19,615 bases of DNA, taken from Bacteroidales bacterium (GTDB lineage: Bacteria; Bacteroidota; Bacteroidia; Bacteroidales; Paludibacteraceae). Where the stretch lies: positions 1-19,615 of the forward strand of contig JAGHSG010000016.1 in assembly GCA_018066005.1 (NCBI GenBank), given 5' to 3'. Each line of letters begins with the position of its first letter. Positions within the stretch are counted from its first letter, which is position 1. Positions 7,659 to 14,744 of this stretch are shown piece by piece. Both the position numbers and the translations under genes were made by a program. The notes beneath the pieces are model-generated. The model was given only the letters and a program-made list of their open reading frames with translations, did not search any database and was not told the origin of the DNA.

Positions 7659-8513
7659 TTAGTATTTGATGTTATCGATTAGGCGGACGGGACCGCAATA
7701 AACGGTGACACAGCCTACGGCGTTGGTGAACGTGTCGGTAGGTTGGAGTGTGGTGGCATCAACAATTTCGTAGTACTCCACTTCCAGTCCGGGAATAGAG
7801 TTGATGGTATCAATAACCATTTGTTCCACTTCTTTAACCGTGTGTGCTTTCGCCCAAGCGTGGGACATGAACAAAGCACGTGATATGTTGACGGCAGTCT
7901 CTTTCTCTTCTTCACTCAGTCGTGCATTTCGGCTGGATAGCGCCAGTCCGTTCGCACCGCGGAAGATGGGGCAGTCCACGATTTGCAGGTTGCCGAAGGT
8001 GCCTTTGAGCGAACTGCGTTCCACCATGTGGTGGATGATGCACAGTTGTTGGAAGTCTTTCTCCCCAAAGTACGCGCGGTCGGGTTGAACGAGGTAGAAC
8101 AGTCGGCTGACTACCTGCACGACACCGTTGAAATGTCCGGGACGCATCTTGCCTTCCATGACTTGGTCCAGACCGGCAAAGTCAAAGGAGAACGTGTTGG
8201 ACATCTCTTCCGCTGAGTACATCTCTTCGGGGGTGGGGGCGAACATAAAGTCGGCTCCGAGTGAGGCGAGTAAATCGGCATCTGCCTGTACGTTGCGGGG
8301 GTATTTGGCCAGGTCTTCCTTGTTGTTAAACTGGGTGGGGTTGACAAAGACGCTGACGAAGGTGACATCGTTTTCGCGTACGCTGCGGGAGACGAGTGAA
8401 GCATGTCCTTCGTGCAGGGCTCCCATTGTGGGAACAAGACCGATTGATTTTTTCTGTTGCTTGCAGGCCTCAACGACAGCGAGGAGTTCCTGCTTGGTAG
8501 AAATAAGTTGCAT
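7659..8513 (-). CDS. panC: Pantoate--beta-alanine ligase (pantothenate synthetase)
   Basis: 284 aa, normal length. ATP-dependent condensation of pantoate and beta-alanine to pantothenate, the vitamin B5 step leading to coenzyme A. The family's HIGH-type nucleotide-binding motif is at ~28-37 (PTMGALHEGH). FVNPTQF (~56-62), MRPGHFNGVV, YFGEKDFQQL and the KMSKS-like LSSRNARLS are all in place. It is the first gene of the panC-pdxB-proS run and has its own promoter. No panD was seen in the window. A divergent panC next to a glycogen-synthase-like gene is, from memory, a recurring Bacteroidales arrangement. Confidence 0.97.
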   Translation of the reverse strand: MQLISTKQELLAVVEACKQQKKSIGLVPTMGALHEGHASLVSRSVRENDVTFVSVFVNPTQFNNKEDLAKYPRNVQADADLLASLGADFMFAPTPEEMYSAEEMSNTFSFDFAGLDQVMEGKMRPGHFNGVVQVVSRLFYLVQPDRAYFGEKDFQQLCIIHHMVERSSLKGTFGNLQIVDCPIFRGANGLALSSRNARLSEEEKETAVNISRALFMSHAWAKAHTVKEVEQMVIDTINSIPGLEVEYYEIVDATTLQPTDTFTNAVGCVTVYCGPVRLIDNIKY

Positions 8514-8553
8514 TATTTTTGATAAATAAAAGACAATGTCGGCAAAAAGCGCA

Positions 8554-8585
8554 CAAAATTAGTAAAAATTACGCATATTTGCAAA
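8554..8585 (-). promoter_or_regulatory. Bacteroidetes-type promoter for panC-pdxB-proS
   Basis: Minus strand TTTG (8585-8582), 20 bases, then TAATTTTG (8561-8554), a perfect match. The inferred leader is about 37 bases. The -33 box lies 4 bases from that of the opposing promoter. Confidence 0.8.
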
Positions 8586-8589
8586 TTTA

Positions 8590-8621
8590 TTTGCATATTC
8601 CAAAAAAAAATTGTAACTTTG
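8590..8621 (+). promoter_or_regulatory. Bacteroidetes-type promoter for the GT5-like / DUF4270 operon
   Basis: TTTG (8590-8593), 20 bases, then TAACTTTG (8614-8621). The inferred start near 8624 lies downstream of the ATG at 8519, so translation must begin later, at 8654. The 23 bases at 8599-8621 are identical to the gldJ-like promoter on the other strand (13065-13043). Confidence 0.8.
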
Positions 8622-8653
8622 TGGCGAGAAATAGTATTCACTCAAAAAAAAGT

Positions 8654-9475
8654 ATGCCTATGGAAGAATCTAAACGCATTTTATTTGTCTCGCAAGAGAT
8701 ATATCCATACTTGGCAGAAGAAACGCCGATTCGGATGTTTAACCGTCAACTTCCGGAGTTTTTTCAAGCACATGGTTATGAGACTCGCACGTTTATGCCC
8801 AAATTCGGGGATATTAACGAGCGTCGGAATCAGTTGCATGAGGTGATTCGTTTGAGTGGAATGAATCTGATTATTGACGACTCAGACCACCCCTTGTTGA
8901 TTAAGGTGGCCAGTATTCAGCAGGCTCGCATACAAATCTATTTCATTGATAATGACGATTATTTCCTTCGTCGTAAAGGTGTGATGGATGACAAGGGAGA
9001 GGAATATGCCGACAATGACGAGCGTTGCATTTTCTTCGCCAGAGGTGTGATTGAGACGGTCCGCATACTGCGTTGGACGCCGGATATTATTCATTGTTCC
9101 GTTTGGATGTCGGCTTTGCTGCCTATCTATTTGAAGAAGGCCTACAAGAACACGCCGTTCTTTGAGAATACCAAGATTGTTCTCTCGCTGGACGACCAGG
9201 AATACAAGAAACCCTTCGGTACCAAGTTTACGGATAAGATGATGGTGGACGGAATGATGGCTAATGACGTGCGTACCATTCAGGGATTCCCTGTCGGATA
9301 TGAGGAGTTGATGCGTCTTGCCGTGGATAATGTAGATGCCATCGCATTCAGTTCGGAGCAGGTTAACCCCCGCTTGCTGAACTATGTGGAGCAGAGCGGT
9401 AAACCCGTATTGCCTTATCAGGGCGATGATTGTGAACCTTATTTGAATTTCTATAACCAATTATTGGAAGCGTGA
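8654..9475 (+). CDS. Glycogen/starch synthase N-terminal-domain-like protein, single domain
   Basis: 273 aa from MPMEESKR at 8654. An upstream in-frame ATG at 8519 is ruled out because the promoter lies between. The sequence follows the N-terminal GT-B lobe of GT5 glycogen synthases (ILFVSQEIYPY; LPEFFQAHGYETRTFMPKFG; PDIIHCSVWMSALLPIYLKK). It is little more than half the usual ~475 residues, and the C-terminal lobe is absent. The Lys-x-Gly-Gly sugar-nucleotide loop expected just after the first strand is replaced by AEETPIRMF. It is therefore unlikely to be an active glycogen synthase by itself. From memory such half-length proteins are common in Bacteroidales beside DUF4270 genes, so this is probably a maintained family rather than a local truncation. 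It overlaps the next gene by 4 bases (GTGA). Confidence 0.85.
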   Translation: MPMEESKRILFVSQEIYPYLAEETPIRMFNRQLPEFFQAHGYETRTFMPKFGDINERRNQLHEVIRLSGMNLIIDDSDHPLLIKVASIQQARIQIYFIDNDDYFLRRKGVMDDKGEEYADNDERCIFFARGVIETVRILRWTPDIIHCSVWMSALLPIYLKKAYKNTPFFENTKIVLSLDDQEYKKPFGTKFTDKMMVDGMMANDVRTIQGFPVGYEELMRLAVDNVDAIAFSSEQVNPRLLNYVEQSGKPVLPYQGDDCEPYLNFYNQLLEA

Positions 9476-10923
9476 AGCATTGGATTGGAATAGGACTGAT
9501 GGCAGTCGTTGTGCTGATGGCTGCGTGCAAGGATGATGTAGCCTCTGCCGGAGCCGATGCGTTGAATACGGACGAGGAAGTTCGTGTCTGCTCTTCCGTG
9601 ATGGGCGGGATGGTGTCAATTACCGATTCTTTGGCTGGCTTCCAGATTGCCCAGACTCCCGACTCCTTCCTGTTGGGCGAGTGTAACACGGGTGAGTGGG
9701 GAACCATTCAGGCGGATGTATTGGCACAGTTCGCATGTCCTGTCGGATTTGCTTATCCCGATTCGAGTGAGGTGGATTCGGTGGTGTTTATGATGACTTA
9801 CGGTTCTTGGTTTGGTGACGGTAATGCTCCCTTGCGTATATCCGTTTATGAGATGGATAAAGGGACTTTCCTGTATAATAATGTCTATACCAGTCAGGAA
9901 GATGTGTCCGAATATTGGTCGGGGCACGATTCCACGCATATCGTTGTTATGGATAGAACGATTGCTGCGGCCAGACCGTCTGATTCGGTTAAGGATGCAT
10001 CTACCGGGCGCTATGTGCCTTATATCAAATTCAAGATGAATGACCGCTTCGTGCAGAAGATGAATTCGTTGAAACGTTTTCCGGAGCAGGAGCAGTTCAA
10101 TCAGTTCTTCAAGGGACTGTATATCAAATCTACCTACGGTGCTTCCACGGCGCTCTATACCTCCAATATGACGATAGGTATCTATTACCACTATTACTAC
10201 GAGACCACGCTTGGTTCCGGCAAGTATGAGAAGCGGAACGATATCAAGTATCTGTATGCCAATTCGGAAGTAAGACAAGTCAATCGCTATGCTTTCCCCT
10301 ATAAAAAAGAGGTTTTGGAGAGTATGAAACTATATGAAGACAGTTTGAACTTCGTCGTTTCTCCCGGGTATGTGTATGCGGTGTTGGACATCCCGATGGC
10401 GCAGTATGTCCATCAGATTATGGATAGTGTCACGACGCGTAGTGGGGTAACGTTGCGCCCCTATACCAACAAGGCCACGATGCGTGTGGATGTGGTAAAC
10501 GGCAATCCGGAGGATACACATTTTACGGATTGGGCCGGTCCGGCTAATGCTATGCTGCTGATTGATAAGGACTCCGCGAGCGCGTTCTTCACGAATGACC
10601 ACTTACCTTCTGCCGATTATAGTGTGGTAGGTGTGTTGACCAAGGCGGTTAATGCAGAAAAGACGTATGATTATTACTATGACTTTGATTTGAATACCAT
10701 CTTGCAGAATGAGTTGCGCAAGACCGACCATCAGGAAACGATGCAGATGGTGATGATTCCTGTTTCTGTGGAATATTCCACGTTGCAGAGTTCGACTTAT
10801 ATCACCAAGGTTAAGGTAGATCAAACGATCACTTCCACCATCATCCATAGTGCTCAGGATGTGGCTAAGCCGCTCAATATGGATGTTGTTTTCTCCGGCT
10901 TCACCATCAATACAATTCATTAA
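9472..10923 (+). CDS. DUF4270-type lipoprotein
   Basis: 483 aa. It starts with GTG at 9472, overlapping the previous stop (GTGA). MKHWIGIGLMAVVVLMAAC is a lipoprotein signal with Cys19 as the lipidated residue, followed by KDD. The mature part is beta-rich without catalytic motifs. It contains an SFLLGECNTGEWGTIQADVL segment, followed by a stretch on alternating aromatic/acidic strands (YPDSSEVDSVVFMMTY), and resembles the DUF4270 family of Bacteroidetes in layout and neighbourhood. It is probably anchored in the outer membrane or its periplasmic face. The role is not known. Coupling to the GT5-like protein suggests a shared function, perhaps in surface glycan handling, but this is inference. 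Confidence 0.82.
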   Translation: MKHWIGIGLMAVVVLMAACKDDVASAGADALNTDEEVRVCSSVMGGMVSITDSLAGFQIAQTPDSFLLGECNTGEWGTIQADVLAQFACPVGFAYPDSSEVDSVVFMMTYGSWFGDGNAPLRISVYEMDKGTFLYNNVYTSQEDVSEYWSGHDSTHIVVMDRTIAAARPSDSVKDASTGRYVPYIKFKMNDRFVQKMNSLKRFPEQEQFNQFFKGLYIKSTYGASTALYTSNMTIGIYYHYYYETTLGSGKYEKRNDIKYLYANSEVRQVNRYAFPYKKEVLESMKLYEDSLNFVVSPGYVYAVLDIPMAQYVHQIMDSVTTRSGVTLRPYTNKATMRVDVVNGNPEDTHFTDWAGPANAMLLIDKDSASAFFTNDHLPSADYSVVGVLTKAVNAEKTYDYYYDFDLNTILQNELRKTDHQETMQMVMIPVSVEYSTLQSSTYITKVKVDQTITSTIIHSAQDVAKPLNMDVVFSGFTINTIH

Positions 10924-10945
10924 GGGTAGGTGTATGTATTAAAAA

Positions 10946-10978
10946 AAAGAGAGTGTGCCATTGAGGTACACTCTCTTT
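10946..10978. terminator. Hairpin terminator between convergent operons
   Basis: A 14-bp stem (10946-10959 with 10965-10978, one G-U pair) around the loop ATTGA. On the minus strand the stem runs into eight T residues (10948-10941), a strong intrinsic terminator for gldJ-gcvH. On the plus strand the trailing T-run is short and broken (CTTTCGTTT), so it is probably weaker for the DUF4270 transcript. Confidence 0.85.
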
Positions 10979-11002
10979 CGTTTGGGTATGTATATTCAGC
11001 GT

Positions 11003-11380
11003 TTACTTGATAGAAGCTTCGTATGCAGCAGCATCCATTAGGGAGTCCAACTCTGCGGGATTCTGAACTTGAACCTTAATCATCCAACCTTCACCATAGG
11101 GGTCGTTATTGACTAATTCGGGTTGGTCGTTGAGGGCTTCGTTAAACTCCAGCACTTCAGCCGTAACGGGCATGTTCAGGTCGCTGACCGTCTTAACGGC
11201 TTCCACTGAACCGAACACTTCGTCTTGAGCAATGGTCTCACCGACGGTGTCCACGTCCACGAAGACTATTTCACCTAATTCAGATTGTGCATAATCGGTA
11301 ATGCCCACATAAGCCACATCACCATCCACGCGAATCCACTCATGATCCGCCGTGTATTTGAGATTAGAAGGGAAATTCAT
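11003..11380 (-). CDS. gcvH: Glycine cleavage system H protein
   Basis: 125 aa, standard length. The lipoyl carrier that shuttles the aminomethyl group between the P, T and L proteins during glycine cleavage. The lipoylation site is K63 in GSVEAVKTVSDL. YTADHEWIRV near the N-terminus and the C-terminal GEGWMIKV are family hallmarks. It lies 20 bases after the gldJ-like gene with no promoter in the gap, so it is read from the gldJ promoter and ends at the hairpin below it. No gcvP or gcvT is in the window. Confidence 0.97.
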   Translation of the reverse strand: MNFPSNLKYTADHEWIRVDGDVAYVGITDYAQSELGEIVFVDVDTVGETIAQDEVFGSVEAVKTVSDLNMPVTAEVLEFNEALNDQPELVNNDPYGEGWMIKVQVQNPAELDSLMDAAAYEASIK

Positions 11381-11400
11381 ATCTGTTTTTGTATTACGAA

Positions 11401-13008
11401 TTAATAGTCACTTAATTTATTTTCGCCCAAGATAGACATTGCGCAACGGAAACCGATGGTATTGGTGCTCTTGTTCTGATCCAAGAAACGACGGTTGGAA
11501 GGATTCAGCCAATAAACACGGTCTTTCCATGAACCGCCTTTATATACGCGTGCCTCTTTGCTCAAACGCGGAGTAAGGATGTCGGTAGGATCAATCTTCC
11601 AATCCGGACGCGGATTGATGGTATCGGTCCAAGTGGTGTCCAAAGGATAGTCGGTGTCAATGCGGGAAGGCAGGTCACCGTCTTTGAAGTCACGCTTATC
11701 GTCTTCTTCGGTAAACTCAACAGGAATGCAACCTACTGAGTCAATGCTATATACGCCGTTCTCGTCGCGTTTGGGTTTGGAGAAGATGTTACCACGGAAG
11801 GAGTTATACTCAGCCACTTCCATGGAGCTAGTCTCACGATAAACATCCATAACCCATTCGTTGACGTTACCGGCCATGTTGTACAATCCGTAATCGTTAG
11901 GCAGGAAAGCATCTACCGGACCGGTGATTACATAAGCATCATTGAGGGCTTTGGACATACCCATCATGTCGCCACGACCACGAACGAAGTTAGCTTGCAT
12001 CTGACCAATATTCTTCGTACTCAAATCACGTGGGTGATAACCGGACCAAGGATAGATCTTACCTTCAATACTCAAACCGTCTTCGGAAGCCACGGGTGCA
12101 AAAGCTGCAAATTCCCATTCAGCTTCTGTCGGCAGACGATAACCTACTACCAAGATACCATCAGCGGTATTGACCTTACGATCCTGACCATATTCGTCCA
12201 CTTTGGGGCGTTTACCGAACTCAGGATTGTAGTTACTAACGTACAGATATTTCTCCGTATTGAAGACAAGCTTATCACGAATCCACTCGTAAGAAGGACG
12301 GTACCACGTAACGGTATTCTCGGGATCGTCGGGGTCTTCTATCTCATAGGATTCCATGAAATAACCCGGGTTGCTTTGCTCCCACTCATCCTTCAAACCT
12401 TCGTCGTCAATAGGTTCGAGGTCAGCAAAAGGAGGAATAGCAATCTCTCCGCAACGAATCAAAGCCAACTCGTTGACACGGTCAGTACGCCATTGGCAAT
12501 AAGCCATTGCTTGCGCCCAACTAACACCGACTACAGGGTAGAAACTGTAGGCAGGGTGACGGTAGTAGTAGGCCAGATAAGGCTCGTTGTAAGCCAACTC
12601 TTCACGCCAAACGGTGGTATCCGGCAACACCTTCTTAATCTGTGTCATACCGGCTTCCGTACCGCTAAATACCATACGCATCCATTGCTCATACTCACGC
12701 CAATCCAAGTTGGTGATTTCGTACTTGTCCATGTAGAAAGAACTAACGGTCAACGTACGGGCAGCGTTATTACGCGGAGCGGTAAGGAATTCGTCGCGCT
12801 CGCCGATGGTTAACGAACCACCTTCGATGGCTACCATACCGGCAGGAACGCCCGATGTAACGCCTTCAATGGCTTGGAAATTAGTCGTTTTCTTGTCGTA
12901 ATAATTCCAACCGGTAGAGTGAGAAACTTTCGTGTTTAATTCTCGTTGGTTGCAACCGCAAAGCACCACAAAGGTGGAAAGCAAAACAAATTTTAACAGT
13001 TTTTTCAT
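11401..13008 (-). CDS. gldJ: GldJ-like lipoprotein (SUMF1/formylglycine-generating-enzyme fold)
   Basis: 535 aa from MKKLLKFV at 13008; the ATG at 13026 would add MHKYRY ahead of the signal peptide. Lipoprotein signal with LCGC and Cys19. After a linker (STGWNYYDKK), a FGE-sulfatase-type domain spans most of the protein: GMVAIEGGSLTIG, FYMDKYEITNLDWREY, HPAYSFYPVVGVSWAQAMAYCQWRT, YRLPTEAEWEFAA, NMAGNVNEWVMDVYR, and VYKGGSWKDR...NTIGFRCAMS at the end. The extra segments and the STGWNYYDK start match GldJ as I remember it better than GldK/PorK. GldJ is an outer-membrane lipoprotein needed for gliding and type IX secretion. The absence of porKLMN and porUV neighbours is noted. It could instead be a GldK/PorK paralogue. 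Confidence 0.85.
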   Translation of the reverse strand: MKKLLKFVLLSTFVVLCGCNQRELNTKVSHSTGWNYYDKKTTNFQAIEGVTSGVPAGMVAIEGGSLTIGERDEFLTAPRNNAARTLTVSSFYMDKYEITNLDWREYEQWMRMVFSGTEAGMTQIKKVLPDTTVWREELAYNEPYLAYYYRHPAYSFYPVVGVSWAQAMAYCQWRTDRVNELALIRCGEIAIPPFADLEPIDDEGLKDEWEQSNPGYFMESYEIEDPDDPENTVTWYRPSYEWIRDKLVFNTEKYLYVSNYNPEFGKRPKVDEYGQDRKVNTADGILVVGYRLPTEAEWEFAAFAPVASEDGLSIEGKIYPWSGYHPRDLSTKNIGQMQANFVRGRGDMMGMSKALNDAYVITGPVDAFLPNDYGLYNMAGNVNEWVMDVYRETSSMEVAEYNSFRGNIFSKPKRDENGVYSIDSVGCIPVEFTEEDDKRDFKDGDLPSRIDTDYPLDTTWTDTINPRPDWKIDPTDILTPRLSKEARVYKGGSWKDRVYWLNPSNRRFLDQNKSTNTIGFRCAMSILGENKLSDY

Positions 13009-13042
13009 ATATCTATATTTATGCATTTTCAGTTTCAGCTCG

Positions 13043-13074
13043 CAAAGTTACAATTTTTTTTTGGATTACACAAA
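13043..13074 (-). promoter_or_regulatory. Bacteroidetes-type promoter for gldJ-gcvH
   Basis: Minus strand TTTG (13074-13071), 20 bases, then TAACTTTG (13050-13043). The inferred start near 13039 leaves ~31 bases before the chosen ATG at 13008 and only ~13 before the alternative at 13026. Confidence 0.8.
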
Positions 13075-13079
13075 TTTTT

Positions 13080-13111
13080 TTTGATTATTTGAAATATTTT
13101 TTGTAATTTTG
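13080..13111 (+). promoter_or_regulatory. Bacteroidetes-type promoter for folP-cdaA-metG
   Basis: TTTG (13080-13083), 20 bases, then TAATTTTG (13104-13111), a perfect match. The inferred leader is about 17 bases. The core between the two opposing -33 boxes (CAAATTTTTTTTG, 13071-13083) is identical to that at 3406-3418. Confidence 0.8.
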
Positions 13112-13131
13112 CACACGCAAAAACGAAAACG

Positions 13132-13962
13132 ATGTCTCAAACCCTTCTCATACGCTCCCGAATAATGGATTTTAGCCGTCCGTTAGTCATGGGAATTGTG
13201 AATGTCACGCCGGACAGTTTTGCGTGCCGTTGTGCCTCTATGGATGAGCCGGGCGTGATGGCTGTTGTGGGTGCTTTGGTGCAACAGGGGGCGGATATAC
13301 TGGATATAGGTGCCTGCTCCACCCGTCCGGGTAGTGAGCCGGTTTCGGCGGATGAGGAGTGGAGACGGTTGGATATGGCTCTGGGATGTATCAAAAAGGC
13401 GTTTCCGGACAGTATCTTATCGGTTGATACTTTTCGTGCCGAGATAGCGGAGAGGGCGATTGAGAAATATGAGGTGGACGTAATAAATGACGTGTCCGGT
13501 CTTTCGGACGAGGGTATGCTGCCCTTGTTGTCGCGTGCGCGCGTACCATACATACTAACGCATCCTGCGGGGGCATGTGCGCGATGGGATGAACAGACGG
13601 ATGTGATGAGTGATATGCTGACATTCTTTTCGTTCCGCCTGGACGAACTGCATCGGGCGGGAGTGAAAGATGTTATCTTGGACCCCGGACTGGGCTTCGG
13701 TAAGACTTTGGAGCAGAATTATCATATCCTGATGCACCTGAATCAGTTGGCTGTTCTGGACTGCCCCGTTCTGGTCGGATTGAGTCGCAAGTCCATGATA
13801 TATAATGCGCTGAACACGGACCCGATGCATGCTCTTAATGGAACGACGGCTGCTCATGTTGTGGCACTTATGCAAGGTGCGTCCGTGCTGCGGGTGCATG
13901 ATGTTCGAGAAGCCAAAGAGGTGATACGAATTGTAGATTATTGTACTAAAAATAAAGAATAG
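13132..13962 (+). CDS. folP: Dihydropteroate synthase
   Basis: 276 aa. Joins p-aminobenzoate to 6-hydroxymethyl-7,8-dihydropterin pyrophosphate, the sulfonamide target step of folate synthesis. Family motifs in order: MGIVNVTPDSF (~20-30), DILDIGACSTRPG (~55-67), SVDTF (97-101), VINDVSG (117-123), ILDPGLGFGKT with K191, VGLSRKSMI (215-223) and RVHDV (254-258). Two loops are unusual. The first, after TPDSF, reads ACRCAS with no Gly-Gly. The strand that usually reads MHMxG reads LTHPAGACARWDEQ (His144 retained). The rest is intact, so I expect it to be functional. First gene of the operon; the cdaA start follows 2 bases after its stop. Confidence 0.96.
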   Translation: MSQTLLIRSRIMDFSRPLVMGIVNVTPDSFACRCASMDEPGVMAVVGALVQQGADILDIGACSTRPGSEPVSADEEWRRLDMALGCIKKAFPDSILSVDTFRAEIAERAIEKYEVDVINDVSGLSDEGMLPLLSRARVPYILTHPAGACARWDEQTDVMSDMLTFFSFRLDELHRAGVKDVILDPGLGFGKTLEQNYHILMHLNQLAVLDCPVLVGLSRKSMIYNALNTDPMHALNGTTAAHVVALMQGASVLRVHDVREAKEVIRIVDYCTKNKE

Positions 13963-13964
13963 AA

Positions 13965-14735
13965 ATGGAAAAAATAGTATCGTTGATAACCTTCAAGAAC
14001 GTCATAGACCTTTTGCTGGTGGCGGTGATTGCTTACTATGTGTATCGCCTGCTGCGGAGAAGTGGCGGAGTCAAATTGTTCTGGGGCATATTTGCTTTTG
14101 TAGTGGCTTGGTTTGTAACCAGTTATGTGTTCGATTTGAAATTGACGGGGGCGCTGTTTAATCAGATTGTGAGTGTAGGTGTGATTGCTATAATAGTCAT
14201 TTTCCAGAATGAGATTAGGGCTTTTTTCTACCACGTGGGAACCAAGATGGAAGAGAGTATTTCGTGGGGCAAGTTCCGTCAGCAGCAGACCAATCAACAT
14301 ATTGTGTTGGAATTGGAAAAAGCCGTTGTTAATATGAGTCATACCAAGACGGGGGCTTTGATTGTTATCACTCACGCGCAAGACCTGAGCGAGTATGCCG
14401 AGACGGGTGAAACGGTGGATGCTGCCGTGTCGGCACGTTTGATTGAAAATATCTTCTTCAAGAATACGCCTTTGCACGACGGCGCTCTGTTTGTTACGGA
14501 GGGACGTCTGCGTAGTGCGGCCTGTATATTGCCCGTTTCCGGCGACAAGCAACTCCCGAGTCATTATGGTCTGCGTCACCGTGCTGCCTTGGGACTAACC
14601 GAAAAAACGGATGCCACGGCTATCGTCGTTTCCGAGGAGACGGGACATATATCGTTGGCGGAAGGAGACACTATCCGAATTATTACGGATTCCGAACTGA
14701 CGGAAGAACTGAAACGATTGTTTTTAAAAAAATAA
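13965..14735 (+). CDS. cdaA: Membrane diadenylate cyclase CdaA (DisA_N domain)
   Basis: 256 aa. Makes the second messenger cyclic di-AMP from two ATP. Three N-terminal membrane segments (~12-30, 38-56, 66-82) precede a short linker and the DisA_N catalytic domain (~105-250). Catalytic motifs DGA (172-174, in LHDGALFV) and RHR (204-206, in GLRHRAALG) are present, as is the SEETG strand. Length and layout are those of CdaA/DacA rather than DisA. It begins two bases after the folP stop. The folP-cdaA pairing is, as I recall, usual in Bacteroidetes. No c-di-AMP phosphodiesterase or CdaR-like regulator is present here. Confidence 0.96.
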   Translation: MEKIVSLITFKNVIDLLLVAVIAYYVYRLLRRSGGVKLFWGIFAFVVAWFVTSYVFDLKLTGALFNQIVSVGVIAIIVIFQNEIRAFFYHVGTKMEESISWGKFRQQQTNQHIVLELEKAVVNMSHTKTGALIVITHAQDLSEYAETGETVDAAVSARLIENIFFKNTPLHDGALFVTEGRLRSAACILPVSGDKQLPSHYGLRHRAALGLTEKTDATAIVVSEETGHISLAEGDTIRIITDSELTEELKRLFLKK

Positions 14736-14744
14736 AATATCATT

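Noticed and set aside
11995..12813. 272-codon open frame on the plus strand
   Set aside because: Antisense to the gldJ-like gene, whose FGE-type motifs are continuous on the minus strand.
13938..14579. 213-codon open frame on the minus strand
   Set aside because: Antisense to cdaA; the plus strand has the DGA and RHR catalytic motifs.
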